From positions 1 through 64,000 of the forward strand of contig JAVBOA010000030.1 in NCBI GenBank assembly GCA_031551135.1: a stretch of DNA of 64,000 bases, given 5' to 3'. The translations under genes and the position numbers were made by a program. This DNA comes from JAITVM01 sp031551135. Its GTDB lineage: Bacteria > Bacillota > Clostridia > Lachnospirales > JAITVM01. The notes beneath the pieces are model-generated. The model did no database searches, was not told where the DNA came from, and saw only the letters and a list, made by a program, of their open reading frames with translations. Shown here in pieces: positions 9,701 to 18,704 of the stretch (positions are counted from its first letter, which is position 1; each line of letters begins with the position of its first letter).

Positions 9701-9744
9701 AACCTAAAGAGTCAAGATTCATGCAGCAGTTGACCCTTTAGGTT
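9701..9744. terminator. Long inverted repeat between convergent genes
   Basis: AACCTAAAGAGTCAA (9701-9715) pairs with TTGACCCTTTAGGTT (9730-9744) over 15 positions with one G-U pair. It lies between convergent genes and probably stops transcription from both, although the T-run is weak. Confidence 0.6.
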
Positions 9745-9780
9745 ATCCCGTTTATTTCGTTTTATCGGAAGGTCACCTCT

Positions 9781-10350
9781 CTATCGCATATCTGCAAAAA
9801 CATCAGTTAAAGTGATTGCAAAATCTGTGTACAGTGACACAGGGATCTCTTTTTTTAGGTTTGTGCGTTCGTCATCAGTCAACTTGATCAACTGATACTC
9901 CGGTAAAATCGAGTAAATCTCGTTTAATATCAAATGAGCGTTGTCGTTCAAGTATACCTCAACGGATTTGTTTTCTATATCCACTATCCAGTATGCTTTG
10001 ACACCACAACGTTCGTAGAGGTCTTTTTTATACCCTCTGTCGTTTTTAGCTGTGCTAGGCGACAACACCTCAACAATCAAGTCAGGGGTACCGTAAATGC
10101 CGTCTTTATGGATTATATCAGGGTTGCAAACAATCATAGCATCAGGAATTACCCGGTCGTTGTCGGTTAATGTAACATCTATACCATCAGCGAAAGGCAC
10201 ACATTGCTTGCCTTTCAAATATGTTTTGAAAGCATAATGTATATTAGATACAACGATACTATGATTAACAACTGGTCGTGGCGACATACAAACAATACCA
10301 TCTAACAGTTCTTCTCTTCTACCATCATCTTTAATAGCAAGAATACCCAT
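9781..10350 (-). CDS. Uma2-family (DUF820) PD-(D/E)xK nuclease-fold protein
   Basis: Uma2 proteins have a restriction-endonuclease fold; their physiological role is unknown, and they are expanded in cyanobacteria and scattered in Firmicutes. The conserved core is clear: VIPDAMIV at mid-protein, then PDLIVEVLSPST, Asp-Arg, KKDLYERCGV and YWIVD. I chose ATG 10350 because AGGAG lies about ten bases upstream; the longer frame to 10383 has none. That gives 189 residues, the family length. Base composition is slightly more GC-rich than the neighbours, which fits acquisition. A 31-codon frame lies just upstream on the same strand. Confidence 0.85.
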   Translation of the reverse strand: MGILAIKDDGRREELLDGIVCMSPRPVVNHSIVVSNIHYAFKTYLKGKQCVPFADGIDVTLTDNDRVIPDAMIVCNPDIIHKDGIYGTPDLIVEVLSPSTAKNDRGYKKDLYERCGVKAYWIVDIENKSVEVYLNDNAHLILNEIYSILPEYQLIKLTDDERTNLKKEIPVSLYTDFAITLTDVFADMR

Positions 10351-10383
10351 AAAAATCACACTCCTTAAATTATTATTACACAT

Positions 10384-10479
10384 TTATGCTTCGGTTGCAA
10401 TATAGTATGCGTTCATTCCCTCGTCAATTATGTTAAGAGTTTCAGAAGGATCGAGCAGGCTGATCTTTTTATGGGTCAT
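10384..10479 (-). CDS. Small ORF of 31 codons upstream of the Uma2 gene
   Basis: The reverse strand reads an ATG at 10479 to a TAA at 10384, giving a protein that starts MTHKKISLLDPSETLNIIDE and ends YYIATEA. Composition is protein-like and different from the surrounding AT-rich DNA, and the frame ends 33 bases before the Uma2 start. No convincing ribosome site is visible. It could be a short partner, an antitoxin-like fragment, or the remnant of a longer gene. I recognise no family. Confidence 0.35.
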   Translation of the reverse strand: MTHKKISLLDPSETLNIIDEGMNAYYIATEA

Positions 10480-10529
10480 AGCCGTTCATCCAAGTGTACA
10501 GGACTAAATCAATCGTCAACGGCTTTTTT
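10480..10529 (+). terminator. Hairpin with T-run of unclear role
   Basis: AGCCGTT (10480-10486) and AACGGCT (10518-10524) pair and are followed by TTTTTT. It would work on the plus strand, where no gene precedes it. It may be a remnant or may act in the leader of the reverse-strand small ORF. Confidence 0.3.
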
Positions 10530-10563
10530 AGCGGGGGCATACATTCACACGCCTTAAAATTTT

Positions 10564-10607
10564 AAAGGCCGGTGCATCCTAAATTTAATGGGTGCAACGG
10601 CCTTTTT
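10564..10607. terminator. Bidirectional terminator after spoIIID
   Basis: AAAGGCCGGTGCATCC (10564-10579) pairs with GGGTGCAACGGCCTTT (10590-10605), 14 of 16 positions. T-rich sequence follows on the plus strand and mixed TTTAAAATTTT on the minus strand. It lies directly downstream of spoIIID. Confidence 0.7.
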
Positions 10608-10623
10608 ATCATTTCAGCTTGTT

Positions 10624-10887
10624 TTATGCGTGTCTTTTAGTTATCGACAAATATTTTTCTTTTGTAGCCAAGCCGCCTCTTATATGTCTTTCGGATTTGT
10701 TGATTTCCAAAACTCTTCTTGCTTCGCCCGCCAGATTGGGATTTATCTTTAATAGTCTTTCTGTAACATCTTTATGTACCGTGCTTTTGCTTATGCCGAA
10801 TTTTTTTGCGGTTTCGCGAACCGTCGCATTGGAATTGATGATAAAGTTGGCGACTTCAACAGCCCTTTCTTCAATATATGGTTTCAA
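10624..10887 (-). CDS. spoIIID: Sporulation transcriptional regulator SpoIIID
   Basis: A small DNA-binding protein that switches mother-cell transcription between sigma-E and sigma-K genes. It has 87 residues with the nearly invariant family signature: YIEERAVEVANFI, the helix-turn-helix RETAKKFGISKSTVHKDVTE, and ERHIRGG near the C-terminus. The start codon is TTG at 10887, preceded by AGGAGG ten bases upstream. Family members are 80-95 residues, so the length fits. In many Clostridia spoIIID follows spoIIQ or a peptidase gene; here it is alone behind its own terminator. Its presence argues strongly for endospore formation. Confidence 0.97.
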   Translation of the reverse strand: MKPYIEERAVEVANFIINSNATVRETAKKFGISKSTVHKDVTERLLKINPNLAGEARRVLEINKSERHIRGGLATKEKYLSITKRHA

Positions 10888-11081
10888 AAGAATTATGCCT
10901 CCTTAAAAGACTTTCGTTCTTTTGTATGTATATGCTACAGATTTTCCAAATATTCTTTATAGCAATTCATTATTAAAGACGAAATTTTGCTGACTGAAAC
11001 TAAATTTTTTCAAAAAAAATATTCCGGTCAAATATTAATTTTTATGTCAGTTAATGACGATACAATCATACATAATAAATA

Positions 11082-11194
11082 ATACTATTTTCATTTTGAT
11101 AAGTAGAAAAAAATCTTTCACAGCTGAGCGTTTCGCGCAGGCTTCAAGCGCGAAATGAAATATTTTTTTCTATCCTTAATATTGAAAATAGTAT
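11082..11194 (+). repeat. Full-length palindromic repeat, copy 1
   Basis: 113 bp from ATACTATTTTCATTTTGATA to GAAAATAGTAT. Central stem TTTCGCGC/GCGCGAAA with a 9-base loop, flanked by A/T tracts and CAGCTGAGCG. Here the orientation with the CAGCGGAGCG-type segment on the left is called plus. It lies in the 412-bp space between spoIIID and the chemoreceptor, which otherwise shows no gene. Confidence 0.9.
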
Positions 11195-11299
11195 AAATAT
11201 AAAACTTGAGCAAATTAAAAAAACCAAGAACGGATATTTCGACTTTTGGTATTTTTGAATTTTGCTGAAAAATAGTCTTGCATAGGAGCTGAGATAGTA

Positions 11300-13576
11300 A
11301 TGAAAAAATTAAAAAAATCTATAATAAACATGAGCATCAAAAAAAGGCTGCTTATTAGTTTTTCTCTGTTTATATTTTTCATGATCGTATTGTCGGGAAT
11401 TTCATTATACACAATGGGAAGTGCGGATAAGAGATATTCGTTGTTATTGGCAAATCCAATCATGCAGATCAGCAAAATAAACAGAATTAATAATGCGATG
11501 ATAGAAATGCGGAAATGTCTTGGCGGATATGCGATTTATAACGGCGACGAAAAACTAATTCTGAATACAAAAAACGAAATGGAGCTTCATCACCAAACTA
11601 TTTTGACAAATATTGAAGAATTGAAAGAATTGATTTCGGATGATATTTTTTTGACCGAAACGGAAGAGCAGTCGAAACTTGAAATAATTCATAGTATTGA
11701 AGAAAACATAGATTATTTTATGACGCATCAGGCGGTTGTTGCACCCGAGGCTATGATGTCAGGCGATTTTGAGGCCTTGAAAAGCGAAATCATTGCGGGT
11801 GCCGAAAGAATGAGTAGCCTTACAACTTCATTAAAATCTGAAATCGAAAGTTCTTATGATAGAATAAGCCATGAATCTGAAGAATTGACCAAAGCAGGAA
11901 ACAGGACAATGATGATATTAATTATGCTTACTTTGTTAATGTCGTTGATTTCTATAATTTTGTCTATAATTATATCAAATACAATCACAAAACCTATTTT
12001 GAATGTTGTTGAAATAGCAGAAGATTTAGTAAAGGGTAAATTTAATAATATCACAGTATCCTCGACCAAAGACGAAACAGGAATCCTGAATGACAGCATT
12101 AGAAAAGTTATGATTACTTTTCAAAATCTTTTGTGTACGATTAGGCTTATAGCAGAACGTCATAACGACGACGGAGAAATAGAAGACAGAATTAACACGG
12201 ATAATTACACCGGTGCGTACAAGGATGTTGCTATTTCTATTAATGATGTATTGGATGGTCATATTGGTGCGACGCTGAAAGCGATAGAATGTATAAATCA
12301 GATTGGGCAGGGAAACTTCGATGCCGAAATGGAAACACTGCCCGGCAAGAAAGTTCTGCTTAATAATGCTATAGAAAATATCAGAAATAATATCAAGAAC
12401 GTTGAGGGAGAATTAAATTCTGTTTTGCGTGAGGCATTGGAAGGAAACTTATCCGTTGTTGCAAATGAAAAGGGATTTTCCGGAGGATGGCTCGAAATTA
12501 TAGAAGGTGTCAATAAATTATTATACAGCATAACGACACCGGTTAAAGAATGTTTATCTGTTATGGAAGAAATGAGCAAGGGTAATTTGAACTCTTATGT
12601 TAAGGGTAATTACAAAGGAGAATTGAATTTACTTGCCTCTACTCTAAATACAACGATTGAAACAATTTCGGGCTATATAAAAGATATTTCGTATATATTA
12701 GGAGAATTGTCCGATGCGAATTTGAATATATCTGTTGAGCAAGAATATATAGGCGATTTTGCGGCCATTAAAAAGGCTATGCAATCGATTATAAACCGAT
12801 TGAATGATATAATCGGGAATATAAATTCGTCAACATACAAAGTTGCTACCGGTGCAAAAAGCATTTCGGAAAGTTCCTTGATGTTGGCAAACGGCGCAAC
12901 CAGACAAGCGGCCACTGTTGTACAGCTTTCATCTTCAATAAATTCGATTAAAGAAAGAACTGTCAACAATACCGATGATGCAAAATCGGCGAACCAATTA
13001 TCTGAGGCATCGAAAGAAAATGCATTAAGCGGAAATGATGAAATGAAAAAAATGCTATTATCTATGGAAAGTATAAAGGAATCCAGTGATAATATTTCCA
13101 AAATAATCAAAGTTATTGAAGATATTGCATTCCAAACAAATTTGCTTGCGCTTAATGCGGCAGTAGAAGCGGCAAGAGCCGGCGAAAACGGAAAAGGCTT
13201 TGCTGTTGTGGCAGAAGAAGTGCGAAATCTTGCCGCTAGGTCACAGGAAGCAGCCGAAGAAACAACCGCTCTTATCGAAGATTCGATAGAAAAAGTTAAT
13301 AGCGGTAAAGAAATCGCCGAACATACCGCGAAATCTTTGGAAACAATTGTAGCCGACGCAAACCATATTTCGGAAATTATTAATAATATCTGGCAGGCCT
13401 CTATTGAGCAAACTAGTGCAATTACAGAATTTGACCAAGGTTTGAACGAGATTTCGGCTGTTGTTCAAACAAACTCATCTACTTCACAAGAATCCGCGGC
13501 GGCCGCAGAAGAACTTTCCAGCCAATCGGAGACTTTGAGCAGTATGGTTGCTGTGTTCAATTTAATGGAAGCTTGA
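11300..13576 (+). CDS. Methyl-accepting chemotaxis protein
   Basis: A membrane chemoreceptor of 758 residues. The first membrane helix is at about 17-40 and a second at about 200-225 (Ile/Leu/Met-rich), enclosing a sensor domain of about 160 residues that looks like a helical four-helix bundle. A HAMP domain follows (ITKPILNVVEIAEDLVKGKF), then about 200 residues with further HAMP-like repeats (EEMSKGNLNSYVKGNYKGEL). The signalling tip is intact: FQTNLLALNAAVEAARAGE, GKGFAVVAEEVRNLA. It ends in SSQSETLSSMVAVFNL without a CheR tether. AGGAG precedes the ATG. No other chemotaxis genes are nearby. Confidence 0.95.
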   Translation: MKKLKKSIINMSIKKRLLISFSLFIFFMIVLSGISLYTMGSADKRYSLLLANPIMQISKINRINNAMIEMRKCLGGYAIYNGDEKLILNTKNEMELHHQTILTNIEELKELISDDIFLTETEEQSKLEIIHSIEENIDYFMTHQAVVAPEAMMSGDFEALKSEIIAGAERMSSLTTSLKSEIESSYDRISHESEELTKAGNRTMMILIMLTLLMSLISIILSIIISNTITKPILNVVEIAEDLVKGKFNNITVSSTKDETGILNDSIRKVMITFQNLLCTIRLIAERHNDDGEIEDRINTDNYTGAYKDVAISINDVLDGHIGATLKAIECINQIGQGNFDAEMETLPGKKVLLNNAIENIRNNIKNVEGELNSVLREALEGNLSVVANEKGFSGGWLEIIEGVNKLLYSITTPVKECLSVMEEMSKGNLNSYVKGNYKGELNLLASTLNTTIETISGYIKDISYILGELSDANLNISVEQEYIGDFAAIKKAMQSIINRLNDIIGNINSSTYKVATGAKSISESSLMLANGATRQAATVVQLSSSINSIKERTVNNTDDAKSANQLSEASKENALSGNDEMKKMLLSMESIKESSDNISKIIKVIEDIAFQTNLLALNAAVEAARAGENGKGFAVVAEEVRNLAARSQEAAEETTALIEDSIEKVNSGKEIAEHTAKSLETIVADANHISEIINNIWQASIEQTSAITEFDQGLNEISAVVQTNSSTSQESAAAAEELSSQSETLSSMVAVFNLMEA

Positions 13577-13611
13577 TTTTTTGGAAATAAATCCGATAAT
13601 TGTGAATCTGC

Positions 13612-13640
13612 TTTAAAATAGATATCATTTGTGCTATAAT
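13612..13640 (+). promoter_or_regulatory. Probable sigma-A promoter with extended -10
   Basis: TTTAAA, a 17-base spacer ending in TGC, and TATAAT (13635-13640). It lies 50 bases upstream of the ATP-cone gene. Confidence 0.6.
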
Positions 13641-13689
13641 TATGGTATAAGATTAAAAATCTTTTAATTTAGAACAAGGGGTGGGTTTT

Positions 13690-13962
13690 GTGGTAAAAGT
13701 AATTAAGCGTTCAGGTAAAGAAGTTGATTTTAATATTTCAAATGTGGAAACCTCCATTATTTCAGCCGGCGACGACATCGGAAATCCGCTTTCTACAGGT
13801 GATATTAAAAATATTACTAAGGACCTTTTGAAGCTTGTTGAAGGAAAAGATAAAATAACTACAAAACAGATTTATGAATATATAATTATTTCTTTGAGAA
13901 ATATGGGATTTAATGATGTAGCTGATTCCTATATTAAATTTGCAGGAAACTATTGGGTTTAA
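13690..13962 (+). CDS. Stand-alone ATP-cone domain protein
   Basis: A 90-residue protein that is essentially one ATP-cone, the nucleotide-sensing module found at the N-terminus of ribonucleotide reductases and in NrdR. Evidence: KVIKRSGKEVDFNISNVETS at the start and KITTKQIYEYIIISLRNMG in the second half. There is no zinc ribbon, so it is not NrdR, and no reductase follows. I chose the GTG at 13690, about nine bases after AAGGGG; an in-frame GTG at 13681 is an alternative. It has its own promoter and terminator, so it is probably a functional single-domain protein with an unknown partner. Confidence 0.8.
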   Translation: MVKVIKRSGKEVDFNISNVETSIISAGDDIGNPLSTGDIKNITKDLLKLVEGKDKITTKQIYEYIIISLRNMGFNDVADSYIKFAGNYWV

Positions 13963-13970
13963 ATTAACTA

Positions 13971-14014
13971 AAAAAAACCGCAGGATGATAAAAAATTCGT
14001 TCTGCGGTTTTTTT
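13971..14014. terminator. Strong rho-independent terminator
   Basis: AAAAAAACCGCAG (13971-13983) pairs perfectly with CTGCGGTTTTTTT (14002-14014). It follows the ATP-cone gene by eight bases and is A/T-flanked on both strands. Confidence 0.85.
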
Positions 14015-14136
14015 AATATTAATATCATTACAAAAAAATGTAAATGATATTAATAAATAATTAATTAGAGTTTTTTTTGTGTAATAATTAGAAATTATTT
14101 CGACGATATTACGGCAAATATTTAACAAGGATTCAA

Positions 14137-14175
14137 TGAAAAATTTTTTTCTACTTATCAAAATGAAAATAGTAT
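14137..14175 (-). repeat. Right-end fragment of the palindromic repeat
   Basis: It matches only the last 39 bases of minus-oriented copies: TGAAAAATTTTTTTCTACTT and on to AAAATAGTAT. The left end and central stem are absent, so this is a truncated copy. Confidence 0.7.
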
Positions 14176-14186
14176 TATATTGAAAT

Positions 14187-15368
14187 TTAAGATTTTCTCG
14201 AAAAACGGAAGAAAAATAAATTCAATGTTTTTAAAATAAAATATATTGCAAAAAAGATGACGATTGTCAAAATAAAGCAATAAGATGAAAAGAAAAGCCG
14301 GCTGAAAAAGCCTTCTTCGAAATTTTTAAATACATTGACGCTTTGCACATTAAAATTAAAAAATGGGTATGCTAAAAAACCAATAATCACAGAAATTACC
14401 CCGCCTGTCATTTTTGCAAATACATATTTAAAAACATTTATATCCGTTTTCGAAATAAAACTCAAGGATTGCATATGTATACAAAACCCGCCAAATGAAA
14501 TTACGAATATCGCAGAAAGCAGATTGGGCAGGCTTACGCCGCCGTTTGATAAAAAATTTGCGCCGTTTGTTATTTCAAATATTCCGTAGGAAATACCTTT
14601 AATTATATTTTTATCCAAAATTGTAAAGTAAGAGATAAAATTACCGATATATATGATAAGACGTGTTATTTCCATTATTTCTAAAATAACACTAAACAAA
14701 ATTATATATCCGCCGACAAGTAAAATTGTTTCCATAGAATTTTTGACGGATTCCGAAAATACAGCGGATATTCCGTTATTGTTGTTTTTTTTGGCAATAA
14801 TCATGCTTCGGTAAGCTCTGCGCAAAATATCTTTTCTATGAATACGGGATTTTTTCTTCTTATCGAATTTATTGATAATAATTCCGGTTAATATCGAACC
14901 GATATAATGGCAGATTAAAATAAAATAACCAACAGTCGGATTTTTAAACATGGAAACTCCAACGGTTCCGATTATAAAAAGCGGACCGCAATTATTTGAA
15001 AAAGAAATCAGTTTTTGTGCTTCATTTTTTGTGATGAGGTTTTGTTCGCGAAGCTCTGATGTTATTTTGGCACCCATCGGGTAGCCAGATGTCATACCGC
15101 AAACAAGAGCAAAGCCGCCGATACCGGGAATGCCAAAAAGCGGATACATAATCGGTTCCAGTATCGTGCCCAAAAAATTGACAAAACCGAGTTTCATCAA
15201 AATATTTGTTCCTACCAAAAAAGGAAATAAAGTTGGGAAGACATTGTTTAGCCAAAGCGAAATCGCATTACGGGCGGAGCCTAAAATTTCTGACGGGTAA
15301 AAAATTAAAACTATATTGAAAATCGCTATAGAAAACGGAAGCAATATGTTTGACAGTATTTTTTTCAT
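14187..15368 (-). CDS. ylbJ: Sporulation integral membrane protein YlbJ
   Basis: A polytopic membrane protein of 393 residues with about eight or nine membrane helices. It belongs to the nucleoside-recognition (Gate) family. YlbJ is sigma-E controlled in Bacillus subtilis and is needed for spore cortex formation. Typical segments are the N-terminal WLNNVFPTLFPFLVGTNIL, FGIPGIGGFALVCGMTSGYP, GAKITSELRE and SFSNNCGPLFIIGTVG. AGGAG lies six bases before the ATG. The gene is alone and reads towards the ATP-cone gene, with a repeat fragment at its 3' end. Together with spoIIID and dpaAB it marks a sporulating lineage. Confidence 0.93.
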   Translation of the reverse strand: MKKILSNILLPFSIAIFNIVLIFYPSEILGSARNAISLWLNNVFPTLFPFLVGTNILMKLGFVNFLGTILEPIMYPLFGIPGIGGFALVCGMTSGYPMGAKITSELREQNLITKNEAQKLISFSNNCGPLFIIGTVGVSMFKNPTVGYFILICHYIGSILTGIIINKFDKKKKSRIHRKDILRRAYRSMIIAKKNNNNGISAVFSESVKNSMETILLVGGYIILFSVILEIMEITRLIIYIGNFISYFTILDKNIIKGISYGIFEITNGANFLSNGGVSLPNLLSAIFVISFGGFCIHMQSLSFISKTDINVFKYVFAKMTGGVISVIIGFLAYPFFNFNVQSVNVFKNFEEGFFSRLFFSSYCFILTIVIFFAIYFILKTLNLFFFRFSRKS

Positions 15369-15868
15369 TCTATCACTCCTTTTTTGGAAATTTTGGATTT
15401 GTTTTGCTTGCTAAGCGTTTATACAGCATTTAAGCCGAAAATTCACTTTGCTTTGCGTCACAAAATCCGTGCAGATGAATTTTTTTGGCTTAATAAAAAG
15501 GACAAGCCATTAAAAAATAAATTTAAGCCGGAACTATAATCAATATTTATTCTAAATAATTATTTTTATGATGCATTTTGTTAAAAACGAGTTGTAATAA
15601 TTTGTTTAAAGAAACATTTGAAAAATTGTTAATTTCTTGGTATAATTTCATAAGAATAAAATAAATTATTATGTTATTTGTTCCTGCTTTGAAAAAAATC
15701 AATAACTAAAAAAATGCCGTAATATTGTACCTTGAAAAATTCTTCTTTTAACTTTCCTTTGTTATAAAAAATGAAGATTTACTTTTTGGATATTGAATTA
15801 ATCTTACAAAAAGCGAGTTTTCATAAATTGGTAGTGCGGATTTTCGCATGTCAATGTAAGGAGGAAAA
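15369..15868. other. 500-bp divergent intergenic region
   Basis: No gene is visible. The region holds the divergent control of ylbJ and the HlyD-like/ylmE/sepF operon. A good sigma-A promoter lies at 15618-15646, leaving about 215 bases of untranslated leader. The leader is AT-rich; I see no known riboswitch motif in it. Confidence 0.5.
15618..15646 (+). promoter_or_regulatory. Sigma-A promoter of the sepF operon
   Basis: TTGAAA (15618-15623), a 17-base spacer and a perfect TATAAT (15641-15646). It points at the HlyD-like gene 223 bases downstream. Confidence 0.65.
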
Positions 15869-17494
15869 ATGAAAAAGCAAGTAAAAAGAAAATCTACTAA
15901 AGATGATAGAAATAAAAAAACTACTTTTGGAGATATTCACAATCAATACAATAGTCAAGTGGATTTAATAAATCCTACACGAAAACAAACTAAGCCGGCT
16001 CCCAAAAAGAAGCCGAACGCTGAATATCAGCGAAAAAAAAATAACCGCAAAAATGAATTCTATACTAAACTGTTTGCATTGTTTGTTTTTGTATTATTTG
16101 TATTTTATATCGGCGGATATTTTGCCGTATTAATGAACCGTGAAACTATTTCGTCAACAACTGTTTTAAGCGGCGCTATCGGTCAGCCGAGTATCTCAAA
16201 AGGTGTAATTATCAGAGATGAAACTGTTTATAATGCTCCGGCAGCAGGCAATGTACAATATTTTGTTGCGGATAACGAAAAAATAAAATCCGGAACTGTA
16301 GTGGCTTCTATTCAAAATTCTGACAATATTGACGATATATTAATTGAATTGGATAATTTGGATCAGAAAATTTATGAATTACAGGAACGGCGCGATGATT
16401 TTTCTATTGCGCAAAAAGATGCCAAACGAATAGCAGGGCAAATAAAAACCGGAATCGATAATACAATGTTTGATTTTTCTACCTATAATATGGACTCGAT
16501 ATATAAAACTAAATCCGGCGTGGACAAAAAAGTCAGTGTTCGTAATCAGCGTCTTTTGCAAGAAGACACAGGCTCTGTAAAATCACTTTCGGGGGAGCGT
16601 CAAATGGCTCTTGATAAATTTGAAGAGAACGAGACACCCATGAAAGTTGTAACCAGCGGTATTGTTTCGTATTATATAGATGGATTTGAAGATAGATTTA
16701 ATTTTACGAATTTATACTCGCTGTCTAAAGAGCATATAAAATCGGCTACTAATGATAAAACCGTTGTCACCAGCAAAGAGGTTATTAAAGAAGATAAAGT
16801 TTTTAAATTGATTAATTCTAATACTTGGTACATTGCTTCTTATGTAGACCCCGAAGCCGTTGAAGACTGGAAAGAGGGCGAAGCAAAGAGGATTGCTATC
16901 GAGAATTCGCAAACATACCACGATGTAGACGTTATTGTTGACAGAATTATTACTAAACAAAAAGAAGCTTATGTTGTTTTTAAAATAACAAATAAAGTCC
17001 TTGATTACATAAATATGCGTGAGGTAAATATAAAAATTACCGGCGGTGCAGACGAAGGAATAAAAGTTCCGAATTCTGCTGTGGCGGAAATGCTGCTTTT
17101 AAAAATTCCTAAAAAATATATTTATGGAAAAAATAGTAATTTGGTCAATCGTATGGTAAACAATGAAGTTAAAGAAGTTGCGATAAGTAAATATTTATCT
17201 GATGAAGAAAATATTTGGGTTTTGCAAAAATATTCAATCATACAATACGGCGATATTATTGTAAGCGCCGAAGACAGTTCCGACACTTTTAAAGTGGAGG
17301 AATCAATGAATATTTACGGTGTTTATAAAATAAATTCCGGATTGGCAAAATTCGCTCGGATTTATATCAAAGAAGTTTCGGACGGTTTTACCATATTAGA
17401 TCCGGATGTTGAACAAGGCATCAGCTCACATGATGTTATTGTTACAGACGCTATCAACGTTGAAGAAGGACAAAAAATTTATAAAAAGAACTAG
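15869..17494 (+). CDS. HlyD-like membrane protein at the head of the ylm/sepF cluster
   Basis: A 541-residue protein with a basic, Lys-rich cytoplasmic N-terminus (1-65), one membrane helix at about 67-88, and a large extracytoplasmic part. Residues about 100-150 resemble the lipoyl/barrel-sandwich hairpin of HlyD-type adaptors (VIIRDETVYNAPAAGNVQYF). A short coiled coil (DDILIELDNLDQKIYELQER) and a beta-barrel part follow. Clostridial genomes often carry such a protein directly before ylmE, and it may serve the division machinery rather than efflux; no ABC exporter or TolC-like partner is here. AGGAGG precedes the ATG. It is nine bases from ylmE and clearly co-transcribed. Confidence 0.75.
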   Translation: MKKQVKRKSTKDDRNKKTTFGDIHNQYNSQVDLINPTRKQTKPAPKKKPNAEYQRKKNNRKNEFYTKLFALFVFVLFVFYIGGYFAVLMNRETISSTTVLSGAIGQPSISKGVIIRDETVYNAPAAGNVQYFVADNEKIKSGTVVASIQNSDNIDDILIELDNLDQKIYELQERRDDFSIAQKDAKRIAGQIKTGIDNTMFDFSTYNMDSIYKTKSGVDKKVSVRNQRLLQEDTGSVKSLSGERQMALDKFEENETPMKVVTSGIVSYYIDGFEDRFNFTNLYSLSKEHIKSATNDKTVVTSKEVIKEDKVFKLINSNTWYIASYVDPEAVEDWKEGEAKRIAIENSQTYHDVDVIVDRIITKQKEAYVVFKITNKVLDYINMREVNIKITGGADEGIKVPNSAVAEMLLLKIPKKYIYGKNSNLVNRMVNNEVKEVAISKYLSDEENIWVLQKYSIIQYGDIIVSAEDSSDTFKVEESMNIYGVYKINSGLAKFARIYIKEVSDGFTILDPDVEQGISSHDVIVTDAINVEEGQKIYKKN

Positions 17495-17502
17495 GAGCGA
17501 CT

Positions 17503-18189
17503 ATGATTAAAGACAATTTATCTGTAGTGGTTCAAAATATTGAAGAAGCATGCAAAAAATCTTCAAGAAAATTTGAAGATATTACTATAATTGGCGTAAC
17601 AAAAACCGTTGACATTGAAAAAATGAAAGAGCTGCAATCGCTGGGGGTGTGCGATTTCGGCGAAAACCGTGTGCAGGAATTGATTTCAAAATTTGATAGT
17701 TTTGAGAATATTAACTGGCATTTGATTGGCCACCTGCAAACAAATAAAGTAAAATATATCATTGATAAGGTTTTGCTTATACATTCAGTCGACAGTTTTA
17801 AACTCACCGCCGAAATCAATAAATACGCTAAACAAAACAACATTATAATGGACATTTTGTTGGAGCTGAATATTTCAAATGAAGAAACAAAATTTGGGCT
17901 GGACGAAAAAAGCGTCTATCCGCTTATTCATGATTTGAAAGATTTTACAAATATTAAAATAAAAGGGCTTATGACAGTTGCGCCTTTTGTGGCTGATCCT
18001 GAAGAAAATCGGCCGGTTTTTAAGAAAATGCATGATATTTTTATTGATTTAAAAAATATTAAGCAAACAAACCTTGATATCAATAAGCTATCAATGGGAA
18101 TGACAAATGATTATACAGTAGCTATCGAAGAAGGTGCCAATTATGTAAGAATTGGGACAGGCATTTTTGGTAGCCGGGATGTATTGTAA
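17503..18189 (+). CDS. ylmE: YggS-family pyridoxal phosphate homeostasis protein
   Basis: A PLP-binding barrel protein that keeps free pyridoxal phosphate in balance; it has no known enzymatic reaction. It has 228 residues. VTKTVDIEKMKEL contains the PLP lysine, and FGENRVQEL, WHLIGHLQTNK, KGLMTVAPF and LSMGMTNDY are the family signatures; the phosphate site is formed near VRIGTGIFG. GGAG precedes the ATG. Position between the HlyD-like gene and sepF is the conserved Firmicutes ylm order. Confidence 0.95.
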   Translation: MIKDNLSVVVQNIEEACKKSSRKFEDITIIGVTKTVDIEKMKELQSLGVCDFGENRVQELISKFDSFENINWHLIGHLQTNKVKYIIDKVLLIHSVDSFKLTAEINKYAKQNNIIMDILLELNISNEETKFGLDEKSVYPLIHDLKDFTNIKIKGLMTVAPFVADPEENRPVFKKMHDIFIDLKNIKQTNLDINKLSMGMTNDYTVAIEEGANYVRIGTGIFGSRDVL

Positions 18190-18206
18190 AAAAGGAGAGG
18201 GATTTA

Positions 18207-18683
18207 ATGTCAAGTTTATTAAGTAAAGCTAAATCTATTTTATTAGGTCCGGATTTTGATGAAGAGGATTTGTACGAAGAGGAATTAGAGGATGATACTG
18301 CCGTTGAAGCCTATAAAGATGCCACTAAAACTACAACTTCCAAACGCGGCATGCCGTCTAAAGTTGTAAATATTCATCAAGTTGCTAAAATGGAGGTAGT
18401 TCGTGCGTATCCAGAAGTTATAGGAGATGCTTTTGGTATTTGCGAATATGTTAAAAATAATAAAATTTGCGTTGTAAACCTTGAAGGTGTTGAAAATAAA
18501 GAAGCTCAAAGGATTGCTGACTTTTTGGGCGGCGCGGCTTTTGCATTAAACGGAGATATTCAACGTATATCCAAAACGGTTTTTATTATTGCGCCTACTT
18601 CGGTAGAAATTACCGGTCAGCTAAAAGATGAATTAAAAGAAAACGGATTTAATTTTCCGTGGTTAAGTTCGGGAATGAGATAA
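18207..18683 (+). CDS. sepF: Cell division protein SepF
   Basis: SepF binds FtsZ and the membrane and helps assemble the septum. The protein has 158 residues: an N-terminal amphipathic helix that anchors to membrane (MSSLLSKAKSILLG), an acidic linker (DFDEEDLYEEELEDD) and the C-terminal SepF fold (about 75-155, with VVNLEGVENKEAQRIADFLG and the GDIQRISKTVFIIAP strand). GGAGAGGG precedes the ATG. It lies 17 bases after ylmE and 21 bases before ylmG, all in one operon. Confidence 0.96.
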   Translation: MSSLLSKAKSILLGPDFDEEDLYEEELEDDTAVEAYKDATKTTTSKRGMPSKVVNIHQVAKMEVVRAYPEVIGDAFGICEYVKNNKICVVNLEGVENKEAQRIADFLGGAAFALNGDIQRISKTVFIIAPTSVEITGQLKDELKENGFNFPWLSSGMR

Positions 18684-18704
18684 CTTTGGAGGTTTTGGAT
18701 TTTT

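Noticed and set aside
13690..13962. nrdR
   Set aside because: Only the ATP-cone is present; the N-terminal zinc ribbon of NrdR is missing.
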